From positions 49,090 to 113,089 of the forward strand of contig NW_027437446.1 of the NCBI RefSeq assembly GCF_964204645.1: DNA of 64,000 nt, in the 5' to 3' direction. The DNA comes from Tubulanus polymorphus. Lineage: Eukaryota; Nemertea; Palaeonemertea; Tubulaniformes; Tubulanidae. The position numbers were made by a program, and so were the translations under genes. This document shows, in pieces, positions 1-10,544 of the stretch. The notes beneath the pieces were generated by a model that had not been told where the DNA came from, ran no database searches, and saw only the letters and a program-made list of their open reading frames with translations. Each line of letters opens with the position of its first letter. Within the stretch, counting starts at the first letter, position 1.

Positions 1-389
1 TGTCGATGCGCGAAAGCGCTCAAATCGACGGGAAAAGTACATTTCGACCCGAAAACGTCGTTCAGCGCGAGAAAATACGTTTTCTCATCAAATTCTCCCC
101 GTATCCGAAAAACGAAAATGTCGATGCGCAAAAGCGCTCAAATCGACGGGAAAAGCACATTTCGACCCGAAAACGTCGTTCAGCGCGAGAAAAGAGTTTT
201 CTCATCAAATTCTCCCCGTATCGGAAAAACGAAAATGTCGATGCGCAAAAGCGCTCAAATCGACGGGAAAAGCACATTTCGACCCGAAAACGTCGTTCAG
301 CGCGAGAAAAGACGTTTTCTCATCAAATTCTCCCCGTATCGGAAAAACGAAAATGTCGATGCGCGAAAGCGTTCAAATCGACGGGAAAA

Positions 390-3300
390 GCACATTTCGA
401 CCCGAAAACTTCGTTCAGCGCGAGAAAAGAAGTTTTCTCATCAAATTCTCCCCGTATCGGAAAAACGAAAATGTCGATGCGCAAAAGCGCTCAAATCGAC
501 GGGAAAAGTACATTTCGACCCGAAAACGTCGTTCAGCGCGAGAAAAGACGTTTTCTCATCAAATTCTCCCCGTATCGGAAAAACGAAAATGTCGATGCGC
601 AAAAGCGCTCAAATCGACGGGAAAAGCACATTTCGACCCGAAAACGTCGTTCAGCGCGAGAAAAGACGTTTTCTCATCAAATTCTCCCCTTATCAGAAAA
701 AATGAAATTGTCGATGCGCGAAAGCGCTCAAATCGACGGGAAAAGCACATTTCGACCCGAAAACGTCGTTCAGCGCGAGAAAAGAAGTTTTCTTATCAAA
801 TTTTCCCCGTATCGGAAAAACGAAAATGTCGATGCGAAAAGCGCTCAAATCGACGGGAAAAGTACATTTCGACCCGAAAACGTCGTTCAGCGCGAGAAAA
901 GAAGTTTTCTTATCAAATTCTCCCCGTATCGGAAAAACGAAAATGTCGATGCGCGAAAGCGCTCAAATCGACGGGAAAAGTACATTTCGAACCGAAAACG
1001 TCGTTCAGCGCGAGAAAAGACGTTTTCTCATCAATTCTCCCCGTATCGGAAAAACGAAAATGTCGATGAGCAAAAGCGCTCAAATCGACGGGAAAAGCAC
1101 ATTTCGACCCGAAAACGTCGTTCAGCGCGAGAAAAGACGTTTTCTCATCAAATTCTCCCCGTATCGGAAAAACGAAAATGTCGATGCGCGAAAGCGCTCA
1201 AATCGACGGGAAAAGCACATTTCGACCCGGAAACTTCGTTCAGCGCGAGAAAAGACGTTTTCTCATCAAATTCTCCCCGTATCGGAAAAACGAAAATGTC
1301 GATGCGCGAAAGCGCTCAAATCGACGGGAAAAGCACATTTCGACCCGGAAACTTCGTTCAGCGCGAGAAAAGACGTTTTCTCATCAAATTCTCCCCGTAT
1401 CGGAAAAACGAAAATGTCGATGCGCGAAAGCGCTCAAATCGACGGGAAAAGCACATTTCGACCCGAAAACTTCGTTCAGCGCGAGAAAAGACGTTTTCTC
1501 ATCAAATTCTCCCCGTATCGGAAAAACGAAAATGTCGATGCGCAAAAGCGCTCAAATCGACAGGAAAAGCACATTTCGACCCGAAAACGTCGTTCAGCGC
1601 GAGAAAAGACGTTTTCTCATCAAATTCTCCCCGTATCGGAAAAACGAAAATGTCGATGCGCAAAAGCGCTCAAATCGACGGGAAAAGCACATTTCGACCC
1701 GAAAACTTCGTTCAGCGCGAGAAAAGACGTTTTCTCATCAAATTCTCCCGTATCGGAAAAACGAAAATGTCGATGCGCAAAAGCGCTCAAATCGACGGGA
1801 AAAGCACATTTCGACCCGAAAACTTCGTTCAGCGCGAGAAAAGACGTTTTCTCATCAAATTCTCCCCGTATCGGAAAAAATGAAATTGTCGATGCTCGAA
1901 AGCGCTCAAATCGACGGGAAAAGCACATTTCGACCCGAAAACGTCGTTCAGCGCGAGAAAAGAAGTTTTCTCATCAAACTCTCCCAGTATCGGAAAAACG
2001 AAAAAGTCGATGCGCAAAAGCGCTCAAATCGACGGGAAAAGTACATTTCGACCCGAAAACGTCGTTCAGCGCGAGAAAAGACGTTTTCTCATCAAATTCT
2101 CCCCGTATCGGAAAAACGAAAATGTCGATGCGCAAAAGCGCTCAAATCGACGGGAAAAGCACATTTCGACCCGAAAACTTCGTTCAGCGCGAGAAAAGGC
2201 GTTTTCTCATCAAATTCTCGCCGTATCGGAAAAAACGAAAATGTCGATGCGCAAAAGCGCTCAAATCGACGGGAAAAGCACATTTCGACACGAAAACGTC
2301 GTTCAGCGCGAGAAAAGACGTTTTCTCATCAAATTCTCCCCGTATCGGAAAAACGAAAATGTCGATGCGCAAAAGCGCTCAAATCGACGGGAAAAGCACA
2401 TTTCGACCCGAAAACGTCGTTCAGCGCGAGAAAAGACGTTTTCTCATCAAATTCTCCCCGTATCCGAAAAAACGAAAATGTCGATGAGCAAAAGCGCTCA
2501 AATCGACGAAAAGCACATTTGGACCCCGAAAACGTCGTTCAGCGCGAGAAAAGACGTTTTCTCATCAAATTCTCCCCGTATCGGAAAAAACGAAAATGTC
2601 GATGCGCAAAAGCGCTCAAATCGACGGGATAAGCACATTTCGACCCGAAAACTTCGTTCAGCGCGAGAAAAGACGTTTTCTCATCAAATTCTCCCCTTAT
2701 CAGAAAAAATGAAATTGTCGATGCGCGAAAGCGCTCAAATCGACGGGAAAAGCACACTTCGACTCGAAAACGTCGTTCAGCGCGAGAAAAGACGTTTTCT
2801 CATCAAATTCTCCCCGTATCGGAAAAACGAAAATGTCGATGCGCAAAAGTGCTCAAATCGACGGGAAAAGCACATTTCGACCCGAAAACGTCGTTCAGCG
2901 CGAAAAAGACGTTTTCTCATCAAATTCTCCCCGTATCCGAAAAACGAAAATGTCGATGAGCAAAAGCGCTCAAATCGACGGGAAAAGCACATTTCGACCC
3001 GAAAACGTCGTTCAGCGCGAGAAAAGACGTTTTCTCATCAAATTCTCCCCGTATCGGAAAAACGAAAATGTCGATGCGCAAAAGCGCTCAAATCGACGGG
3101 AAAAGCACATTTCGACCCGAAAACTTCGTTCAGCCCGAGAAAAGACGTTTTCTCATCAAATTCTCCCCGTATCGGAAAAACGAAAATGTCGATGCGCAAA
3201 AGCGCTCAAATCGACGGGAAAAGCACATTTCGACCCGAAAACGTCGTTCAGCGCGAGAAAAGACGTTTTCTCATCAAATTCTCCCCGTATCGGAAAAACG

Positions 3301-3460
3301 AAAATGTCGATGCGCAAAAGCGCTCAAATCGACGGGAAAAGCACATTTCGACCCGAAAACGTCGTTCAGCGCGAGAAAAGACGTTTTCTCATCAAATTCT
3401 CCCCGTATCGGAAAAACGAAAATGTCGATGCGCAAAAGCGCTCAAATCGACGGGAAAAGC
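390..3460. repeat. Domain 1 duplicated block, copy 1
   Basis: This block matches copy 2 (about 4,402-7,594) unit for unit in rare variants. Matches include paired AACTTC/GAAGTTTTC at 404-437, the AAATGAAATTG unit end near 705, GATGCTCGAAAG near 1,893, ACTCGAAAACG near 2,762, and CAGCCCGAG near 3,132. The offset between copies changes from about 4,012 to 4,130, to 4,251, then to 4,135 bp. Whole monomers were therefore gained or lost after the duplication. Confidence 0.7.
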
Positions 3461-6400
3461 ACATTTCCACCCGAAAACGTCGTTCAGCGCGAGAAAAGAC
3501 GTTTTCTCATCAAATTCTCCCCTTATCGAAAAAACGAAAATGTCGATGCGCAAAAGCGCTCAAATCGACGGGAAAAGTACAATTCGTCCCGAATACGTCG
3601 TTCAGCGCGAGAAAAGACGTTTTCTCATCAAATTCTCCCCGTATCGGAAAAACGAAAATGTCGATGCGCAAATGCGCTCAAATCGACCGGAAAAGCACAT
3701 TTCGACCCGAAAACGTCGTTCAGCGCGAGAAAAGACGTTTTCTCATCAAATTCTCCCCTTATCGGAAAAACGAAAATGTCGATGCGCAAAAGCGCTCAAA
3801 TCGACGGGAAAAGCACATTTCGACCCGAAAACGTCGTTCAGCGCGAGAAAAGACGTTTTCTCATCAAATTCTCCCCGTATCGGAAAAAACGAAAATGTCG
3901 ATGCGCAAAAGCGCTCAAATCGACGGGAAAAGCACATTTCGACCCGAAAACGTCGTTCAGCGCGAGAAAAGACGTTTTCTCATCAAATTCTCCCCGTATC
4001 GGAAAAACGAAAATGTCGATGCGCAAAAGCGCTCAAATCGACGGGAAAAGCACATTTCCACCCGAAAACGTCGTTCAGCGCGAGAAAAGACGTTTTCTCA
4101 TCAAATTCTCCCCTTATCGAAAAAACGAAAATGTCGATGCGCAAAAGCGCTCAAATCGACGGGAAAAGCACAATTCGTCCCGAAAACGTCGTTCAGCGCG
4201 AGAAAAGACGTTTTCTCATCAAATTCTCCCCGTATGGGAAAAACGAAAATGTCGATGCGCAAAAGCGCTCAAATCGACGGGAAAAGCACATTTCCACCCG
4301 AAAACGTCGTTCAGCGCGAGAAAAGACGTTTTCTCATCAAATTCTCCCCTTATCGAAAAAACGAAAATGTCGATGCGCAAAAGCGCTCAAATCGACAGGA
4401 AAAGCACATTTCGACCCGAAAACTTCGTTCAGCGCGAGAAAAGAAGTTTTCTCATCAAATTCTCCCCGTATCGGAAAACGAAAATGTCGATGCGCGAAAG
4501 CGCTCAAATCGACGGGAAAAGTACATTTCGACCCGAAAACGTCGTTCAGCGCGAGAAAAGACGTTTTCTCATCAAATTCTCCCCGTATCGGAAAAACGAA
4601 AATGTCGATGCGCAAAAGCGCTCAAATCGACGGGAAAAGCACATTTCGACCCGAAAACGTCGTTCAGCGCGAGAAAAGACGTTTTCTCATCAAATTCTCC
4701 CCTTATCAGAAAAAATGAAATTGTCGATGCGCGAAAGCGCTCAAATCGACGGGAAAAGCACATTTCGACCCGGAAAACGTCGTTCAGCGCGAGAAAAGAC
4801 GTTTTCTCATCAAATTCTCCCCTTATCAGAAAAAATGAAATTGTCGATGCGCGAAAGCGCTCAAATCGACGGGAAAGCACATTTCGACCCGAAAACGTCG
4901 TTCAGCGCGAGAAAAGAAGTTTTCTTATCAAATTTTCCCCGTATCGGAAAAACGAAAATGTCGATGCGAAAAGCGCTCAAATCGACGGGAAAAGTACATT
5001 TCGACCCGAAAACGTCGTTCAGCGCGAGAAAAGACGTTTTCTCATCAAATTCTCCCCTTATCAGAAAAAATGAAATTGTCGATGCGCGGAAGCGCTCAAA
5101 TCGACGGGAAAAGCACATTTCGACCCGAAAACGTCGTTCAGCGCGAGAAAAGAAGTTTTCTTATCAAATTCTCCCCGTATCGGAAAAACGAAAATGTCGA
5201 TGCGCGAAAGCGCTCAAATCGACGGAAAAGTACATTTCGAACCGAAAACGTCGTTCAGCGCGAGAAAAGACGTTTTCTCATCAAATTCTCCCCGTATCGG
5301 AAAAACGAAAATGTCGATGAGCAAAAGCGCTCAAATCGACGGGAAAAGCACATTTCGACCCGAAAACGTCGTTCAGCGCGAGAAAAGACGTTTTCTCATC
5401 AAATTCTCCCCGTATCGGAAAAACGAAAATGTCGATGCGCGAAAGCGCTCAAATCGACGGGAAAAGCACATTTCGACCCGGAAACTTCGTTCAGCGCGAG
5501 AAAAGACGTTTTCTCATCAAATTCTCCCCGTATCGGAAAAACGAAAATGTCGATGCGCGAAAGCGCTCAAATCGACGGGAAAAGCACATTTCGACCCGAA
5601 AACTTCGTTCAGCGCGAGAAAAGACGTTTTCTCATCAAATTCTCCCCGTATCGGAAAAACGAAAATGTCGATGCGCGAAAGCGCTCAAATCGACGGGAAA
5701 AGCACATTTCGACCCGAAAACGTCGTTCAGCGCGAGAAAAGACGTTTTCTCATCAAATTCTCCCCCGTATCGGAAAAACGAAAATGTCGATGCGCAAAAG
5801 CGCTCAAATGGACGGGAAAAGCACATTTCGACCCGAAAACTTCGTTCAGCGCGAGAAAAGACGTTTTCTCATCAAATTCTCCCCGTATCGGAAAAACGAA
5901 AATGTCGATGCGCAAAAGCGCTCAAATCGACGGGAAAAGCACATTTCGACCCGAAAACTTCGTTCAGCGCGAGAAAAGACGTTTTCTCATCAAATTCTCC
6001 CCGTATCGGAAAAAATGAAATTGTCGATGCTCGAAAGCGCTCAAATCGACGGGAAAAGCACATTTCGACCCGAAAACGTCGTTCAGCGCGAGAAAAGAAG
6101 TTTTCTCATCAAACTCTCCCAGTATCGGAAAAACGAAAAAGTCGATGCGCAAAAGCGCTCAAATCGACGGGAAAAGTACATTTCGACCCGGAAAACGTCG
6201 TTCAGCGCGAGAAAAGACGTTTTCTCATCAAATTCTCCCCGTATCGGAAAAACGAAAATGTCGATGCGCAAAAGCGCTCAAATCGACGGGAAAAGCACAT
6301 TTCGACCCGAAAACTTCGTTCAGCGCGAGAAAAGGCGTTTTCTCATCAAATTCTCCCCGTATCGGAAAAACGAAAATGTCGATGCGCAAAAGCGCTCAAA

Positions 6401-7438
6401 TCGACGGGATAAGCACATTTCGACCCGAAAACTTCGTTCAGCGCGAGAAAAGACGTTTTCTCATCAAATTCTCCCCGTATCAGAAAAACGAAAATGTCGA
6501 TACGCAAAAGCGCTCAAATCGACGGGAAAAGTACATTTCGACCCGAAAACGTCGTTCAGCGCGAGAAAAGACGTTTTCTCATCAAATTCTCCGCGTATCG
6601 GAAAAACGAAAATGTCGATGCGCAAAAGCGCTCAAATCGACGGGGAAAGTACATTTCGACCCGAAAACGTCGTTCAGCGCGAGAAAATACGTTTTCTCAT
6701 CAAATTCTCCCCGTATCCGAAAAACGAAAATGTCGATGCGCAAAAGCGCTCAAATCGACGTGAAAAGCACATTTCGACCCGAAAACTTCGTTCAGCGCGA
6801 GAAAAGACGTTTTCTCATCAAATTCTCCCCTTATCAGAAAAAATGAAATTGTCGATGCGCGAAAGCGCTCAAATCGACGGGAAAAGCACACTTCGACTCG
6901 AAAACGTCGTTCAGCGCGAGAAAAGACGTTTTCTCATCAAATTCTCCCCGTATCGGAAAAACGAAAATGTCGATGCGCAAAAGTGCTCAAATCGACGGGA
7001 AAAGCACATTTCGACCCGAAAACGTCGTTCAGCGCGAAAAAAGACGTTTTCTCATCAAATTCTCCCCGTATCCGAAAAACGAAAATGTCGATGAGCAAAA
7101 GCGCTCAAATCGACGGAAAAGCACATTTCGACCCGAAAACGTCGTTCAGCGCGAGAAAAGACGTTTTCTCATCAAATTCTCCCGTATCGGAAAAACGAAA
7201 ATGTCGATGCGCAAAAGCGCTCAAATCGACGGGAAAAGCACATTTCGACCCGAAAACTTCGTTCAGCCCGAGAAAAGACGTTTTCTCATCAAATTCTCCC
7301 CGTATCGGAAAAACGAAAATGTCGATGCGCAAAAGCGCTCAAATCGACGGGAAAAGCACATTTCGACCCGAAAACGTCGTTCAGCGCGAGAAAAGACGTT
7401 TTCTCATCAAATTCTCCCCGTATCGGAAAAACGAAAAT

Positions 7439-7466
7439 GTCGATGCGCAAAAGCGCTCAAATCGAC
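7439..7466. other. Dyad I of the reference monomer (cruciform-capable)
   Basis: Outer arms GTCGAT and ATCGAC are perfect reverse complements. Directly inside them GCGC pairs with GCGC around an AAAA loop, leaving a four-base bulge (TCAA) on the 3' side. The result is a 10-bp interrupted stem in 28 bp. The outer arms are kept in nearly all units. The inner GCGC pair is lost in the AGTACT, AGTGCT and GAGCTC variants of domain 2. Two kinds of deletion remove part of this element (39,766; and 10,853 and its four relatives), consistent with strand slippage at a hairpin. Confidence 0.75.
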
Positions 7467-7487
7467 GGGAAAAGCACATTTCGACCC

Positions 7488-7523
7488 GAAAACGTCGTTC
7501 AGCGCGAGAAAAGACGTTTTCTC
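7488..7523. other. Nested dyads II and III of the reference monomer
   Basis: Dyad II pairs GAAAACGTC (monomer 51-59) with GACGTTTTC (76-84) across 16 bases. Dyad III pairs GAGAAAA (69-75) with TTTTCTC (80-86) around the four-base loop GACG. The two share the TTTTC arm, so only one can form at a time. The common loop variants GAAG and GACC leave dyad III intact but break dyad II. The GAGAAGAG variant of domain 3 weakens dyad III. Any biological role is inference. Confidence 0.7.
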
Positions 7524-10500
7524 ATCAAATTCTCCCCGTATCGGAAAAACGAAAATGTCGATGCGCAAAAGCGCTCAAATCGACGGGAAAAGCACATTTC
7601 GACCCGAAAACGTCGTTCAGCGCGAGAAAAGACGTTTTCTCATCAAATTCTCCCCTTATCGGAAAAAACGAAAATGTCGATGCGCAAAAGCGCTCAAATC
7701 GACGGGAAAAGCACATTTCGACCCGAAAACGTCGTTCAGCGCGAGAAAAGACGTTTTCTCATCAAATTCTCCCCGTATCGGAAAAACGAAAATGTCGATG
7801 CGCAAAAGCGCTCAAATCGACGGGAAAAGCACATTTCGACCCGAAAACGTCGTTCAGCGCGAGAAAAGACGTTTTCTCATCAAATTCTCCCCTTATCGGA
7901 AAAACGAAAATTTCGATGCGCAAAAGCGCTCAAATCGACGGGAAAAGCACAATTCGTCCCGAAAACGTCGTTCAGCGCGAGAAAAGACGTTTTCTCATCA
8001 AATTCTCCCCGTATCGGAAAAACGAAAATGTCGATGCGCAAAAGCGCTCAAATCGACGGGAAAAGCACATTTCGACCCGAAAACGTCGTTCAACGCGAGA
8101 AAAGACGTTTTCTCATCAAATTCTCCCCTTATCGGAAAAACGAAAATGTCGATGCGCAAAAGCGCTCAAATCGACGGGAAAAGCACAATTCGTCCCGAAA
8201 ACGTCGTTCAGCGCGAGAAAAAACGTTTTCTCATCAAATTCTCCCCGTATCGGAAAAACGAAAATGTCGATACGCAAAAGCGCTCAAATCGACGGGAAAA
8301 GCACATTTCGACCCGAAAACGTCGTTCAGCCCGAGAAAAGACGTTTTCTCATCAAATTCTCCCCTTATCGGAAAAACGAAAATGTCGATGCGTAAAAGCG
8401 CTCAAATCGACGGGAAAAGCACATTTCGACCCGAAAACGTCGTTCAGCGCGAGAAAAGACGTTTTCTCATCAAATTCTCCCCGTATCGGAAAAACGAAAA
8501 TGTCGATGCGCAAAAGTACTCAAATCGACCGGAAAAGCACATTTCGACCCGAAAACGTCGTTCAGCCCGAGAAAAGACGTTTTCTCATCAAATTCTCCCC
8601 TTATCGGAAAACGAAAATGTCGATGCGCAAAAGTGCTCAAATCGACGGGAAAAGCACATTTCTACCCGAAAACGTCGTTCAGCGCGAGAAAAGACGTTTT
8701 CGCATCAAATTCTCCCCGTATCGGAAAACGAAAATGTCGATGCGCAAAAGTGCTCAAATCGACGGGAAAAGCACATTTCTACCCGAAAACGTCGTTCAGC
8801 GCGAGAAAAGGCGTTTTCTCATCAAATTCTCCCCGTATCCGAAAAACGAAAATGTCGATGCGCAAAAGCGCTCAAATCGACGGGAAAAGCACATTTCGAC
8901 CCGAAAACGTCGTTCAGCCCGAGAAAAGACGTTTTCTCATCAAATTCTCCCCTTATCGGAAAACGAAAATGTCGATGCGCAAAAGCGCTCGAATCGACGG
9001 GAAAAGCACATTTCGACCCGAAAACGTCGTTCAGCGCGAGAAAAGACGTTTTCTCATCAAATTCTCCCCGTATCCGAAAAACGAATATGTCGATGCGCAA
9101 AAGCGCTCGAATCGACGGGAAAAGCACATTTCGACCCGAAAACGTCGTTCAGCGCGAGAAAAGACGTTTTCTCATCAAATTCTCCCCGTATCCGAAAAAC
9201 GAAAATGTCGATGCGCAAAAGTACTCAAATCGACGGGAAAAGCACATTTCTACCCGAAAACGTCGTTCAGCGCGAGAAAAGACCTTTTCTCATCAAATTC
9301 TCCCCGTATCGGAAAAACGAAAATGTCGATACGCAAAAGCGCTCAAATCGACGGGAAAAGCACATTTCGACCCGAAAACGTCGTTCAGCCCGAGAAAAGA
9401 CGTTTTCTCATCAAATTCTCCCCTTATCGGAAAACGAAAATGTCGATGCGCAAAAGCGCTCGAATCGACGGGAAAAGCACATTTCGACCCGAAAACGTCG
9501 TTCAGCGCGAGAAAAGACGTTTTCTCATCAAATTCTCCCCGTATCGGAAAAACGAAAATGTCGATGCGCAAAAGCGCTCGAATCGACGGGAAAAGCACAT
9601 TTCGACCCGAAAACGTCGTTCAGCGCGAGAAAAGACGTTTTCTTATCAAATTCTCCCCGTATCGGAAAAACGAAAATGTCGATGCGCGAAAGCGCTCAAA
9701 TCGACGGGAAAAGCACATTCCGACCCGAAAACGTCGTTCAGCCCGAGAAAAGACGTTTTCTCATCAAATTCTCCCCTTATCGGAAAACGAAAATGTCGAT
9801 GCGCAAAAGCGCTCGAATCGACGGGAAAAGCACATTTCGACCCGAAAACGTCGTTCAGCGCGAGAAAAGACGTTTTCTCATGAAATTCTCCCCGTATCCG
9901 AAAAACGAATATGTCGATGCGCAAAAGCGCTCGAATCGACGGGAAAAGCACATTTCGACCCGAAAACGTCGTTCAGCGCGAGAAAAGACGTTTTCTCATC
10001 AAATTCTCCCCGTATCCGAAAAACGAAAATGTCGATGCGCAAAAGTACTCAAATCGACGGGAAAAGCACATTTCTACCCGAAAACGTCGTTCAGCGCGAG
10101 AAAAGACGTTTTCTCATCAAATTCTCCCCTTATCGGAAAACGAAAATGTCGATGCGCAAAAGCGCTCGAATCGACGGGAAAAGCACATTTCGACCCGAAA
10201 ACGTCGTTTAGCCCGAGAAAAGACGTTTTCTCATCAAATTCTTCCCGTATCGGAAAAACGAAAATGTCGATGCGCGAAAGCGCTCAAATCGACGGGAAAA
10301 GCACATTCCGACCCGAAAACGTCGTTCAGCCCGAGAAAAGACGTTTTCTCATCAAATTCTCCCCGTATCCGAAAAACGAATATGTCGATGCGCAAAAGCG
10401 CTCGAATCGACGGGAAAAGCACATTTCGACCCGAAAACGTCGTTCAGCGCGAGAAAAGACGTTTTCTCATCAAATTCTCCCCGTATCCGAAAAACGAAAA

Positions 10501-10544
10501 TGTCGATGCGCAAAAGTACTCAAATCGACGGGAAAAGCACATTT

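Larger units (their letters stand above)
7438..7555 (+). repeat. Reference monomer (matches the majority consensus)
   Basis: This 118-bp unit carries the commonest base at every position I compared and serves as a numbering standard (position 1 = 7,438). A/T tracts lie at 12-15, 22-24, 33-36, 42-44, 52-55, 61-62, 72-75, 80-83, 90-92, 108-112 and 115-118. It contains 15 CpG dinucleotides. The main variable sites across the array are position 12 (A or G), 17-18 (CG, TA, TG, AG), 23 (A or G), 38 (C or T), 43-48 (TTCGAC, TTCTAC, TTCCAC, ATTCGT), 57 (G or T), 67 (G or C), 78-79 (CG, AG, CC), 101 (G or T), 106 (G or C), the A run at 108-112, and 117 (A or T). Position 15-20 is AGCGCT, an AfeI site. 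Confidence 0.9.
4402..7594. repeat. Domain 1 duplicated block, copy 2
   Basis: Partner of the block at about 390-3,460. It has extra copies of the unit ending AAATGAAATTG (at 4,705, 4,823 and 5,063, against one in the matching stretch of copy 1), which accounts for the stepwise increase in offset. One monomer present around 1,560-1,760 of copy 1 is missing here, which reduces the offset again. Homology fades after the shared CAGCCCGAG unit near 7,266. Confidence 0.7.
1..8500. repeat. Domain 1: heterogeneous satellite subfamily
   Basis: Units here carry a mixture of variants: GCGCGAAAGCG near the start, GTAC for GCAC at 37-40, AACTTCG for AACGTCG, GAAGTTTT for GACGTTTT, and a divergent unit end reading CAGAAAAAATGAAATTG (about 690, 2,700, 4,705, 4,823, 5,063 and 6,836). 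Inserted between them, at about 3,460-4,400 and 7,600-8,400, are units with ATTTCCACCC or AATTCGTCCC, which are otherwise typical of domain 3. Single-base phase changes occur, for example a missing A near 1,033, a missing C near 1,749 and an extra C near 5,765. The boundary with domain 2 is gradual: the first AGTACTC unit is at 8,516 and the first CTCGAATC unit near 8,989. Confidence 0.75.

Noticed and set aside
402-437. CENP-B box in AACTTCG-type or other units
   Set aside because: The best alignment (CTTCG with downstream CGAG) misses the required central A and the CGGG core. The opposite strand gives no better match.
404-4451. Compensatory base changes preserving dyad II
   Set aside because: The units at 404-437 and 4,418-4,451 have matched AACTTC/GAAGTTTTC arms, but most AACTTC units keep GACGTTTTC and most GAAGTTTTC units keep AACGTC. 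Co-variation is the exception.
7478-7489. Pol III B-box / tRNA-like element at TTTCGACCCG
   Set aside because: Only the TTCGA core matches the B-box consensus. The flanking GG and final CC are absent, there is no A-box at a proper distance and no T-run terminator, and no tRNA cloverleaf is visible.
7438-7555. 5S rRNA gene repeats, given the similar ~118-120-bp unit size
   Set aside because: The unit lacks the conserved 5S internal control regions and does not fold like 5S. There is no spacer between units.
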